From Nitrososphaerales archaeon (GTDB taxonomy: Archaea; Thermoproteota; Nitrososphaeria; Nitrososphaerales; UBA57), in contig JAKUSK010000003.1 in the NCBI GenBank assembly GCA_022449325.1, positions 32,680 to 48,166 on the forward strand: 15,487 nt of DNA. Direction: 5' to 3'. Position 1 is the first letter of the stretch, and every line of letters begins with the position of its first letter. This document shows positions 1 to 6,444 of this stretch, piece after piece. A program made the translations under genes and the position numbers. The notes beneath the pieces were generated by a model. The model made no database searches and was not told the origin of the DNA. It saw only the letters and a program-made list of their open reading frames with translations.

Positions 1-90
1 CAGTTGGTTCTTCAACAGTTGGTTCTTCAACAGTTGGTTCTTCAACAGTTGGTTCTTCAACAGTTGGTTCTTCAACAGTTGGTTCTTCAA
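1..90. repeat. Six perfect tandem copies of a 15-bp unit within rps3ae
   Basis: The unit cagttggttcttcaa occurs six times without a mismatch, starting at the first base of the window, so the array may continue to the left. On the minus strand each unit is one in-frame VEEPT pentapeptide. Because the copies match even at third codon positions, recent expansion by slippage or recombination is more likely than old, selected repetition. The unit length is a multiple of three, so copy-number change would not shift the frame. Confidence 0.97.
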
Positions 91-706
91 CAATAGTAGG
101 TTTAAAATCATCAGGTAACCTAGTTAATTTTGTCTTTCGAATAGCCACTTTACGTAAATATTTAATTTTTTTAGTAGAATTGAATATTTCAGATGCAAGT
201 TTTTCCTCAACAATTGCCTGAGATAATTCAGAATAAGTCATAGATTTTGTTTTTTCGAGGAAAAGATTATGAGCGACCAGTCGGATATCGTGTTTTTTTG
301 ATGTGTTAAGTTTACCTTGTGCAAAAGCAATAAAGTAAATCCTGAGAGAATAATTATCTTTAGTAGTATAGTCATTTATAAAACTCAATGTAGATGAACC
401 TCTTCTAACTAAACTTCGCAGATATTCACGAGAGTATTCATGACCTTTGAGAATTGTAGAAGCACTACTAGCAGTAACATTTGTTATTTGAAATTGAAGA
501 TTAATTGAATATTGTTGAGGATCTTTTTGATAAATATCAAACATAGTTGTTTCAACTTTCCTACTAAGAGCATTTTTATCAGAAGTAATAGGAATGTAGG
601 CAATAGGTTTACTTTCAAATTCAGCAGGTGAAATAACAGTAATCCAACGTTTTTCTTTCCATTTGTCTTTAACCTTACCACGTCCTCGTCCTCTTGTTTT
701 TACCAT
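1..706 (-). CDS. rps3ae: Small ribosomal subunit protein S3Ae (eS1), 3' end cut off by window edge
   Basis: Component of the archaeal 30S subunit. The frame opens at an ATG (704-706) and stays open to the left edge, giving 235 visible residues and no stop codon. Recognition rests on the basic N-terminus (MVKTRGRGRGKVKDKWKEKR), the core GHEYSREYLRSLVRRGSS and the late KLASEIFNSTKKIKYLRKVAIRK, which match S3Ae in order and spacing. The core ends near residue 205, about the full length of archaeal S3Ae. Residues 206-235 are six exact VEEPT pentapeptides, so the protein has an acidic, proline-containing tail of unknown total length. A Shine-Dalgarno GGTGA (712-716) lies 5 nt before the ATG, supporting this start. 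It is the last visible gene of the operon, 15 nt after rpsG. The family call is firm; the tail's role is unknown. Confidence 0.93.
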   Translation of the reverse strand, partial: MVKTRGRGRGKVKDKWKEKRWITVISPAEFESKPIAYIPITSDKNALSRKVETTMFDIYQKDPQQYSINLQFQITNVTASSASTILKGHEYSREYLRSLVRRGSSTLSFINDYTTKDNYSLRIYFIAFAQGKLNTSKKHDIRLVAHNLFLEKTKSMTYSELSQAIVEEKLASEIFNSTKKIKYLRKVAIRKTKLTRLPDDFKPTIVEEPTVEEPTVEEPTVEEPTVEEPTVEEPT

Positions 707-711
707 CTAAT

Positions 712-716
712 TCACC
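712..716 (-). promoter_or_regulatory. Ribosome binding site of rps3ae
   Basis: GGTGA on the minus strand, complementary to the UCACC of the archaeal 16S rRNA 3' end, 5 nt before the rps3ae ATG. It lies in the 15-nt gap after rpsG and fixes the start of rps3ae. Confidence 0.75.
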
Positions 717-721
717 AAATC

Positions 722-1312
722 CTACCTAGCAGACATTGCCATTCTTTCTTGTTCGAATTTCTTTTTAATTGAGAAGCTATTAGGATCATTACGTGCAGCC
801 ATAATGATTTCATTAGCAAGAACTTCTTCAGCACTTTTCTTTGTAGAAAAAGATGTTTCGCGAATTGCTAATGAAATAAATCTCAATGCAAGGTCTACAC
901 GTCGTTGTGGAGAGATATCAACAGAAACATGATATCGGACACCACCGTATGCAATAGTAGTAGTATCTTCGTTAGGAGAAGTATTCTCAATTGCACGAAC
1001 AAGTTGTTCAATTGGATTAGAACCAGTCTGTAAATAGATTATTTCAAATGCAGTTTTGACAATATTCATAGATTTGTATTTTTTACCAGCCATTCTTCCA
1101 GCATTCTTTGCCTTTTTCTTACCAAAGTGCATAAGATTATTACATAATCTTTCAACAATATTAACACGTGATTTCGCAAATTTTTTGTGTTCGTGACGTC
1201 CGAATGAAGTAGGCATCAATGTAGGTTCGAGACAAATAACTTCTTTAAGTCCTGGATCAACAATTTCAACGTCAGAGAAATTCCATTTTCTAAATAATAA
1301 AAGACTACTCAA
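722..1312 (-). CDS. rpsG: Small ribosomal subunit protein uS7
   Basis: Binds the 3' major domain of 16S rRNA and nucleates assembly of the 30S head. The 196-residue product contains GRHEHKKFAKSRVNIVERL, the internal NIVKTAFEIIYLQTGSNPI, the signature RAIENTSPNEDTTTIAYGG and SPQRRVDLALR, and ends in ERMAMSAR, close to the usual archaeal uS7 C-terminus. The length fits archaeal members, which have a longer N-terminus than bacterial S7. The chosen start is TTG (1310-1312), since no ATG lies in frame near the expected N-terminus. A GAAGGT motif 8 nt upstream, inside the end of rpsL, supports it. It sits 6 nt after rpsL and 15 nt before rps3ae, so translational coupling is likely. Confidence 0.95.
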   Translation of the reverse strand: MSSLLLFRKWNFSDVEIVDPGLKEVICLEPTLMPTSFGRHEHKKFAKSRVNIVERLCNNLMHFGKKKAKNAGRMAGKKYKSMNIVKTAFEIIYLQTGSNPIEQLVRAIENTSPNEDTTTIAYGGVRYHVSVDISPQRRVDLALRFISLAIRETSFSTKKSAEEVLANEIIMAARNDPNSFSIKKKFEQERMAMSAR

Positions 1313-1318
1313 ATAATT

Positions 1319-1774
1319 CTACCTTCTTGGTTTTTCTTTTCTACCATAAACGAGTTCGTTTAAAGAAACATCATTAACTTTATAGACTTGCCATCTTACA
1401 CCAGGTAAGTCACCCATAGCACCACCAGTTGAACCACCAATTCCTTCTACATTAACTTCGTCATGTTCGTCGACAAAATTTAGTGCGCCATCGCCAGGAA
1501 GAAAAGCAGTTATTTGTTTACCATTTTTAATAAGCTGAATACGAACACATTTTCTTATAGCAGAATTAGGCTGTTTAGATTCAATGCCAACTTTTTCGAG
1601 AACAATGCCACGTGCTTGAGGAGCGCCAGATAACGGATCGGATTTTTTATCTAACTTAAGAACACGTCGTTTATAATGACCGTCAGACCATTTCATGTAC
1701 TTACGTTTATTATGTTGTTTTCTTGCTGCAAATTCTCCAACAGGTGACTTATTTCCCATAATCAGTACATCCAT
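1319..1774 (-). CDS. rpsL: Small ribosomal subunit protein uS12
   Basis: Decoding-centre protein of the 30S subunit. The product has GEFAARK near the N-terminus, RRVLKLDKKSDPLSGAPQARG, then GIVLEKVGIESKQPNSAIRK (with the near-invariant PNSA loop), VRIQLIKNGKQITAFLPGDG and AMGDLPGVR, ending in GRKEKPRR: an intact archaeal uS12. Two starts are possible: ATG at 1774 (151 aa, beginning MDVLIMGNK) and ATG at 1759 (146 aa, beginning MGNKSPVGEFAARK). The second looks more like known N-termini and has a weak GGATG 8 nt upstream; the longer one fits a leaderless transcript from the TATA-like box at 1801-1810. The gene follows nusA after 61 nt (76 nt for the shorter start), an unusually long gap in this operon, and leads into rpsG. 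Confidence 0.96.
   Translation of the reverse strand: MDVLIMGNKSPVGEFAARKQHNKRKYMKWSDGHYKRRVLKLDKKSDPLSGAPQARGIVLEKVGIESKQPNSAIRKCVRIQLIKNGKQITAFLPGDGALNFVDEHDEVNVEGIGGSTGGAMGDLPGVRWQVYKVNDVSLNELVYGRKEKPRR
1321..1326 (-). promoter_or_regulatory. Ribosome binding site supporting a TTG start of rpsG
   Basis: Minus-strand GAAGGT, partly overlapping the rpsL stop codon, 8 nt before the TTG at 1312. It is the main evidence that the TTG is the true start. Confidence 0.5.
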
Positions 1775-1800
1775 TTATTTTCGTGAGTTGACATATTTCA

Positions 1801-1810
1801 TAATTAAAGT
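1801..1810 (-). promoter_or_regulatory. Candidate internal promoter (TATA-like) before rpsL
   Basis: Minus-strand ACTTTAATTA in the nusA-rpsL gap, centred about 32 nt before the longer rpsL start and 47 nt before the shorter one. This matches archaeal TATA spacing for a leaderless or short-leader mRNA. It resembles the ACTTTAAATG box before psmA. In such A+T-rich DNA a chance match is possible; only transcript start mapping would settle it. I see no convincing small gene in this gap. Confidence 0.35.
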
Positions 1811-1835
1811 ATAACGTAATTATTAAACATAACCT

Positions 1836-2291
1836 TCATTCATTGGTTATTTTTATGTTATTGATTTCAAAATATCGTTTAGCAATTAATCTAGCCTTTT
1901 CTGCATTACGACCAGCACGCCCTACAATAGCACCAGTTTTAGCTGAATCAACTTTGATAGTAGCTGTTGTTTTTCCGTTAGATTTTTCATTAATTTTAAC
2001 ATCATTGACATATTTTGAATCCAAGGCATTAAGAATCAATTGTTTGGGGTCATCAGAATATTCGACAAGTTCAATAGTTTTGCCAATAGATTTTTGGATA
2101 CTTTTTATCGATTGGCCATTTTTACCTATTGCAAGACCCATTTCTCCATTATTAACTAAAAATATTACACGACCAACTTTGTTATCAATTATACAATCAC
2201 GTGCCATTGCGCCAGTAACTTTTTGAAATAATGCCATTAGGTTAAATGCTTCTGAAGTTATTTTGATTGTTTCTGGTTTATTTTTTTGCAA
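1836..2291 (-). CDS. nusA: Archaeal NusA-like transcription factor with two KH domains
   Basis: Archaeal NusA is a short RNA-binding protein equivalent to the two KH domains of bacterial NusA, without the polymerase-binding N-terminal domain or S1 domain. It is thought to act in transcription elongation or termination. The 151 residues show MALFQKVTGAMARDCIIDN, then a first KH GxxG loop GKNG (56-59) and a second GRAG (124-127), ending in AKRYFEINNIKI. The start is TTG (2289-2291): the frame is closed by a stop 9 nt upstream of it, and the next in-frame ATG (residue 19) would cut into the conserved N-terminus. No Shine-Dalgarno motif precedes it. It follows rpl30e after 57 nt and precedes rpsL, its usual archaeal neighbours. 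Confidence 0.92.
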   Translation of the reverse strand: MQKNKPETIKITSEAFNLMALFQKVTGAMARDCIIDNKVGRVIFLVNNGEMGLAIGKNGQSIKSIQKSIGKTIELVEYSDDPKQLILNALDSKYVNDVKINEKSNGKTTATIKVDSAKTGAIVGRAGRNAEKARLIAKRYFEINNIKITNE

Positions 2292-2320
2292 ATTATTATT
2301 TCATTTTTACTAATAATGAT

Positions 2321-2330
2321 ATTTTAATGT
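2321..2330 (-). promoter_or_regulatory. Candidate internal promoter (TATA-like) before nusA
   Basis: Minus-strand ACATTAAAAT in the rpl30e-nusA gap, centred about 34 nt before the nusA TTG. This predicts transcription starting within about 10 nt of the start codon. The lack of a Shine-Dalgarno motif before nusA agrees with a near-leaderless transcript. The evidence is spacing and A+T-rich sequence only. Confidence 0.3.
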
Positions 2331-2348
2331 TATCTATAATGAAAAATT

Positions 2349-2657
2349 TTATAATTTACTTAAAATTAAATTTAAATCTGATTCATCGGCTTCAAGAATT
2401 GAAAAAACAGAGATTCGATAACTTAAACCAAGAACTTTACTTAAACCAATGGAATTTTGTTCAGTAGTAATGAATGGGATTGAATTTTGTTTACATTTTT
2501 CTTCAATAAGATTTAGATTATCACTGGAAACAGTAGATGAACAAATAACTAATTTGGATTGATCTGATGAAGAAAGACTTTCTTTAAAGCCATAGGCGAG
2601 TTTACCAGTTTTACGAATATTTTTTAATGTTTTTTCAAATGGTTTTAGACTTGTCAT
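2349..2657 (-). CDS. rpl30e: Large ribosomal subunit protein L30e (L7Ae/L30e family)
   Basis: A 102-residue protein of the L7Ae/L30e/S12e/Gadd45 fold, which binds kink-turn RNA. Visible features are an N-terminal helix (FEKTLKNIRKTGKLAYGFKE), a strand with SKLVICSSTVS in the position of the usual LVIIA.N..., the central helix LNLIEEKCKQNSIPF and the late SIGLSKVLGLSYRISVFSIL, typical of L30e where glycine is followed by the LG..... segment. The length matches archaeal L30e. Its position directly after the large polymerase subunit and before nusA is the standard archaeal order and separates L30e from L7Ae. AAGGT (2665-2669) lies 7 nt before the ATG, overlapping the end of rpoA, which it follows by 5 nt. 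Confidence 0.9.
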   Translation of the reverse strand: MTSLKPFEKTLKNIRKTGKLAYGFKESLSSSDQSKLVICSSTVSSDNLNLIEEKCKQNSIPFITTEQNSIGLSKVLGLSYRISVFSILEADESDLNLILSKL

Positions 2658-2662
2658 ATCAA

Positions 2663-5600
2663 TTACCTTTTCATATATAATTCAATCATACCTGTACCTA
2701 CTGGAACTGGCAATCCTACGATAACATTTTCAGTAACGCCTCTAAGTTCTTCAACTTCGCCAGTAACAGAAGCTTTAGCAATAGTTGGAACAGTAATTTC
2801 AAAAGCAGCACGTGCAAGAACACTTTCCTTTGTACCAGCAATTCCATGTCTGCCAATAGATTTCAATACACCAGTAGATGTCATTAAATCAGCGACGAGA
2901 ATAATATGTCTAATATCAACTTCCAGACCTTGTTCGTCCAATGTATGTGTTATTTCATTAATCAATGTAGAACGTGCAGCTTCAATACCTATAACACTGG
3001 CAATTTCCCAGATATTATTTGTAGTTGTACGTGATGTATCAACTCCTGGAATTTTAAAGACCTTACCAAGATTAGAACCAGAAGTTTGTATGATCCATTC
3101 AGAATCTTTTTTAACAATAGTAAGATTCTTTATATCTTTAATTCCAGATACACGAAGATCAAGTAATTTATTTCTTAGAGAGAATAATGATGATGCATCA
3201 GTATCTTCTACGATAACCTTAAGTGATGAATCTTTATTATCAATCTTAACTTCTTTTTTGGAACCTTCGAGAATTTCTGAAAGTTGTTCCAGTGTAACAC
3301 CAAAGTCAGAAATTATTTCAGGGTCAAACTTTAGTTTTATACCTTCAATATAATCAACTTCAGTCTGAGAGACTAGGTCATTAACAGTAGTATAAAGAAT
3401 CTTTTTTCCAATTTCTAATGCTTTTTGTTGAGTAGAACGATATGACTTGTTGAGGTAGATGTCCATAGACGGTTTGGAGGGAACTTTACGAGCATCAACC
3501 AATTCAATCAATCTAGGTAAGCCAAGAGTTACATCTTTTTCTTGAACACCTGCAAAGTGGAAAGTTCTAAGAGTCATCTGTGTACCAGGTTCGCCAATTG
3601 ATTGTGCAGCAACTATTCCACTAGCTTCTCCAGGTTCAACAAGCGCCTTATTAGTTAATTCTAATGTTTTCTTTGCTACATTTTTCATACCAGATTCTGT
3701 AATATTATTAGAAGCAAATGAAGAAGAAAGATCTTCAATTACTTTCTCATTAAGTTTAGATTTGTATGATTTGAGAATAGAATCAATTTTTTTAATGTCA
3801 GGATTGGATTTAGATTTATTATCAATCATTGAAATATCAACTTGTCGAATAATATTAACAGCATCACCGTGATCACTTTTTGCAGGATCAATACCATCTT
3901 CACCATATAGGAATTGGATTATATTTCCGTGAGGATCTCGAACTGTTCTATCATATTCAACACGAATATGTTCTAAAGCGTTAATCAATCTACGCTGCAT
4001 GTAACCACTTTGTTGGGTTCTTACAGCAGTATCAACAAGACCTTCACGACCTCCCATAGCATGGAAAAAGAATTCAGTAGGACTGAGTCCTGTACGATAA
4101 TTAGATTTTACAAATCCTTTTGCGTCAGGAGACATATCTCCTTTTTCAAAATGACTTAAAGCACGTTGATTAAAACCATTTTGTATACGTTTACCTCGTA
4201 CTGATTGTTGACCTAATGCGGCAGTCATTTGCCCAAGATTCAGACTAGATCCTCGTGCTCCAGTTCGGGCCATGATTACACCAGAATTATCATCAAATAA
4301 TGCACTGTCTGAAACTCGACCCGCTTTATCTCGGGCTTTTGATAATTCATGGACAATATGTGCTTCTAAGGATTCTGCATCAGACATACCTCGAGAGCTA
4401 GTTAATTCTCCTTTTTGAGATTTAATAATTAAACCATCAACATTAGAATAAGAATCATTAATATTTTTGAGTACTTTTTTCTCGGCAGTTTTGTCAAGAG
4501 TTAATTCTTTATAGCTTAATGAGAAACCACGGTTACTAATGTAGGTTCTAAGAACAGTTAATACCGAATTAAGAAATGTCCTTGCCTCTTCTGGGCCATA
4601 ATCTTTACTAATTCTATGAAGTATAGAATCAGGTTCCTCAGAACCAATTGCAGCTCGATCAATAAGTCCAGTAATTAGTTGACCATCTTTAATTAAAACA
4701 TCATTAGCCTCATTTTTTGCTCGTCCCCATTTAGAAGATAATTGATAATTGAAATCGTCAGGAAGGAATAAAGAAAACAATTGTTTGCCAGTATAAGTTG
4801 GTGGATTAGATTTAACAGGTTTAGGCAAAGGACCAATGTATCCACCTGTTAAGGCTAAATCAGAAAACTCATCAATATCAAGAAAAGTATCTTCATGTGT
4901 TAATAAATAACCAGCGGAAATATAATCACGAGTTCCTCCAATAATTGGACCGCCATAACGAGGAGATACAATTTGATTATGCACCATCATAAGTGTTAGA
5001 GCTTCTGCACGTGCCTCAGCACTTTGTGGAACATGCAAATTCATTTCATCACCGTCGAAATCAGCATTATAAGGAGGGCATACAGCAGGATGTAATCTGA
5101 ATGTACGATATGGAAGAACACGAATTGAATGTCCCATAACAGACATACGGTGCAGAGAAGGTTGTCGATTAAATATAACAATGTCTCCATCAATTAAATG
5201 ACGTTCAATAACAAATCCATCTTCAAGACTTTCAACCAATGCTTCTTTATCTTCAACATAATCTAGGCGGATTTTTACTCCGTCAGGTCGGATAACATAA
5301 TTTGCGCCAGGATGAATATCAGAACCATTTAGAACCAATTTTTTGAGGAATTCTGCATTAAGTTTAGAATATTTTTCAGGAATTGATAATCGCTTTGCGA
5401 CTTGAACAGGAACGCCAACTTCAGAAATATCCAAAGAAGGATCAGGAGCAATTACAGTACGAGCAGAAAAATCAACACGTTTACCAGATAAACTACCTCG
5501 AAATCGTCCTTCTTTTCCTTTTAATCTTTGACTAATTGTCTTTAATGGTCGACCAGAACGATGATGAGATTGAGGAATTCCAGAAACTTCGTTATCAAAG

Positions 5601-6439
5601 AATGTAGTAACATGATATTGTAATAAATCAACTAAATCTTGTACAATTAATGGAGGAGTTCCAGATTCTTTACTTTCTCGTACACGTTGATTAACACGAA
5701 GAATATCGACAATCTTGTGTGTTAAATCATCTTCAGAACGAATTCCTGTTTCAAGAGTAATAGAAGGTCTTACAACAACAGGAGGAACACCTAATACTTG
5801 TAAGACAAACCATTCAGGTCTAACTGATTTAGGATTATAATTAATAAGAGACATATCATCGTCAGTAATACGTTCAAGTCGTTCACGAATAGCATTAGGT
5901 AAAAGTCTAGTAGCACCGCCTGATTCAGTAATTTCATGGAATATAGTAGGTTTCAAGAATTCAATTTTATATTGTTCAGTTCCACAATGAGGGCATAACA
6001 TAATTTTTTTTGTTTTAGTAAATAATTGTTTAGCAATTTTATCACGAACTTTAGGATTAAATTTAGATTCCTCCTCAATTTTAGTTTTAAAAGCTTCAAC
6101 TTCTTCAGTAAGCATTTTAAATCTTCCACAAACACGACAAAATGAATGTAATAATTTATTTACCTCTTCAGCAAATGCAATATGTAATACAGGTTCAGCG
6201 AGTTCTATATGTCCAAAGTGACCAGGGCAACGTAAAGCAGTATTACCACAAGTAGCACATTTTTGTCCAGGTTCAAGTGTACCCAATCGATTGTCCATTA
6301 AACCACCTTGTACAGGCATACCGTCTTCGTCATATGTTTCTGGAGCAGTAATTTCAGTTACAGAATATTTCCGTACTTCACTTGGTGATAAAATAGAAAA
6401 ACCAATTCCGCCGATTTCTTTAAGATTTTCTGGGGCCAT
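2663..6439 (-). CDS. rpoA: DNA-directed RNA polymerase subunit A, with A' and A'' in a single chain
   Basis: Largest catalytic subunit of the archaeal polymerase, 1258 residues in one open frame. The N-terminal part (A') carries a zinc-ligand set C61, C64, C71, H74, a second set C101, C104, C149, C152, and the active-site NADFDGDEM with magnesium-binding D460, D462 and D464. The region 783-830 (FFFHAMGGREGLVDTAVRTQ and following) is the bridge-helix segment. The A'' part follows without interruption: EPGEASGIVAAQSIGEPGTQ begins near 935 and TLRTFHFAGV ends at 965 (trigger-loop region). The usual split point would fall near residues 870-900. The total matches A' plus A'' of other archaea, so no intein or large insertion is present. 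AAGGTG 8 nt before the ATG, inside the end of rpoB, supports the start. The gene begins 5 nt after rpoB. Function is certain; the fused state is the point of interest. Confidence 0.98.
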   Translation of the reverse strand: MAPENLKEIGGIGFSILSPSEVRKYSVTEITAPETYDEDGMPVQGGLMDNRLGTLEPGQKCATCGNTALRCPGHFGHIELAEPVLHIAFAEEVNKLLHSFCRVCGRFKMLTEEVEAFKTKIEEESKFNPKVRDKIAKQLFTKTKKIMLCPHCGTEQYKIEFLKPTIFHEITESGGATRLLPNAIRERLERITDDDMSLINYNPKSVRPEWFVLQVLGVPPVVVRPSITLETGIRSEDDLTHKIVDILRVNQRVRESKESGTPPLIVQDLVDLLQYHVTTFFDNEVSGIPQSHHRSGRPLKTISQRLKGKEGRFRGSLSGKRVDFSARTVIAPDPSLDISEVGVPVQVAKRLSIPEKYSKLNAEFLKKLVLNGSDIHPGANYVIRPDGVKIRLDYVEDKEALVESLEDGFVIERHLIDGDIVIFNRQPSLHRMSVMGHSIRVLPYRTFRLHPAVCPPYNADFDGDEMNLHVPQSAEARAEALTLMMVHNQIVSPRYGGPIIGGTRDYISAGYLLTHEDTFLDIDEFSDLALTGGYIGPLPKPVKSNPPTYTGKQLFSLFLPDDFNYQLSSKWGRAKNEANDVLIKDGQLITGLIDRAAIGSEEPDSILHRISKDYGPEEARTFLNSVLTVLRTYISNRGFSLSYKELTLDKTAEKKVLKNINDSYSNVDGLIIKSQKGELTSSRGMSDAESLEAHIVHELSKARDKAGRVSDSALFDDNSGVIMARTGARGSSLNLGQMTAALGQQSVRGKRIQNGFNQRALSHFEKGDMSPDAKGFVKSNYRTGLSPTEFFFHAMGGREGLVDTAVRTQQSGYMQRRLINALEHIRVEYDRTVRDPHGNIIQFLYGEDGIDPAKSDHGDAVNIIRQVDISMIDNKSKSNPDIKKIDSILKSYKSKLNEKVIEDLSSSFASNNITESGMKNVAKKTLELTNKALVEPGEASGIVAAQSIGEPGTQMTLRTFHFAGVQEKDVTLGLPRLIELVDARKVPSKPSMDIYLNKSYRSTQQKALEIGKKILYTTVNDLVSQTEVDYIEGIKLKFDPEIISDFGVTLEQLSEILEGSKKEVKIDNKDSSLKVIVEDTDASSLFSLRNKLLDLRVSGIKDIKNLTIVKKDSEWIIQTSGSNLGKVFKIPGVDTSRTTTNNIWEIASVIGIEAARSTLINEITHTLDEQGLEVDIRHIILVADLMTSTGVLKSIGRHGIAGTKESVLARAAFEITVPTIAKASVTGEVEELRGVTENVIVGLPVPVGTGMIELYMKR
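2665..2669 (-). promoter_or_regulatory. Ribosome binding site of rpl30e
   Basis: Minus-strand AAGGT 7 nt before the rpl30e ATG, at the very end of rpoA, implying coupled translation of the two genes. Confidence 0.5.
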
Positions 6440-6444
6440 TGTAT

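Noticed and set aside
1..90. Tandem 15-bp repeats as a CRISPR array or mobile-element end
   Set aside because: The units are adjacent with no spacers, are too short for CRISPR repeats, and translate in frame with rps3ae.
484..681. 65-codon minus-strand frame, leucine-rich
   Set aside because: It lies in another frame inside rps3ae; the conserved S3Ae sequence shows which frame is used.
1843..2226. 127-codon plus-strand frame antisense to nusA
   Set aside because: Its sequence mirrors the nusA reading frame; no family resemblance, no promoter or ribosome binding site.
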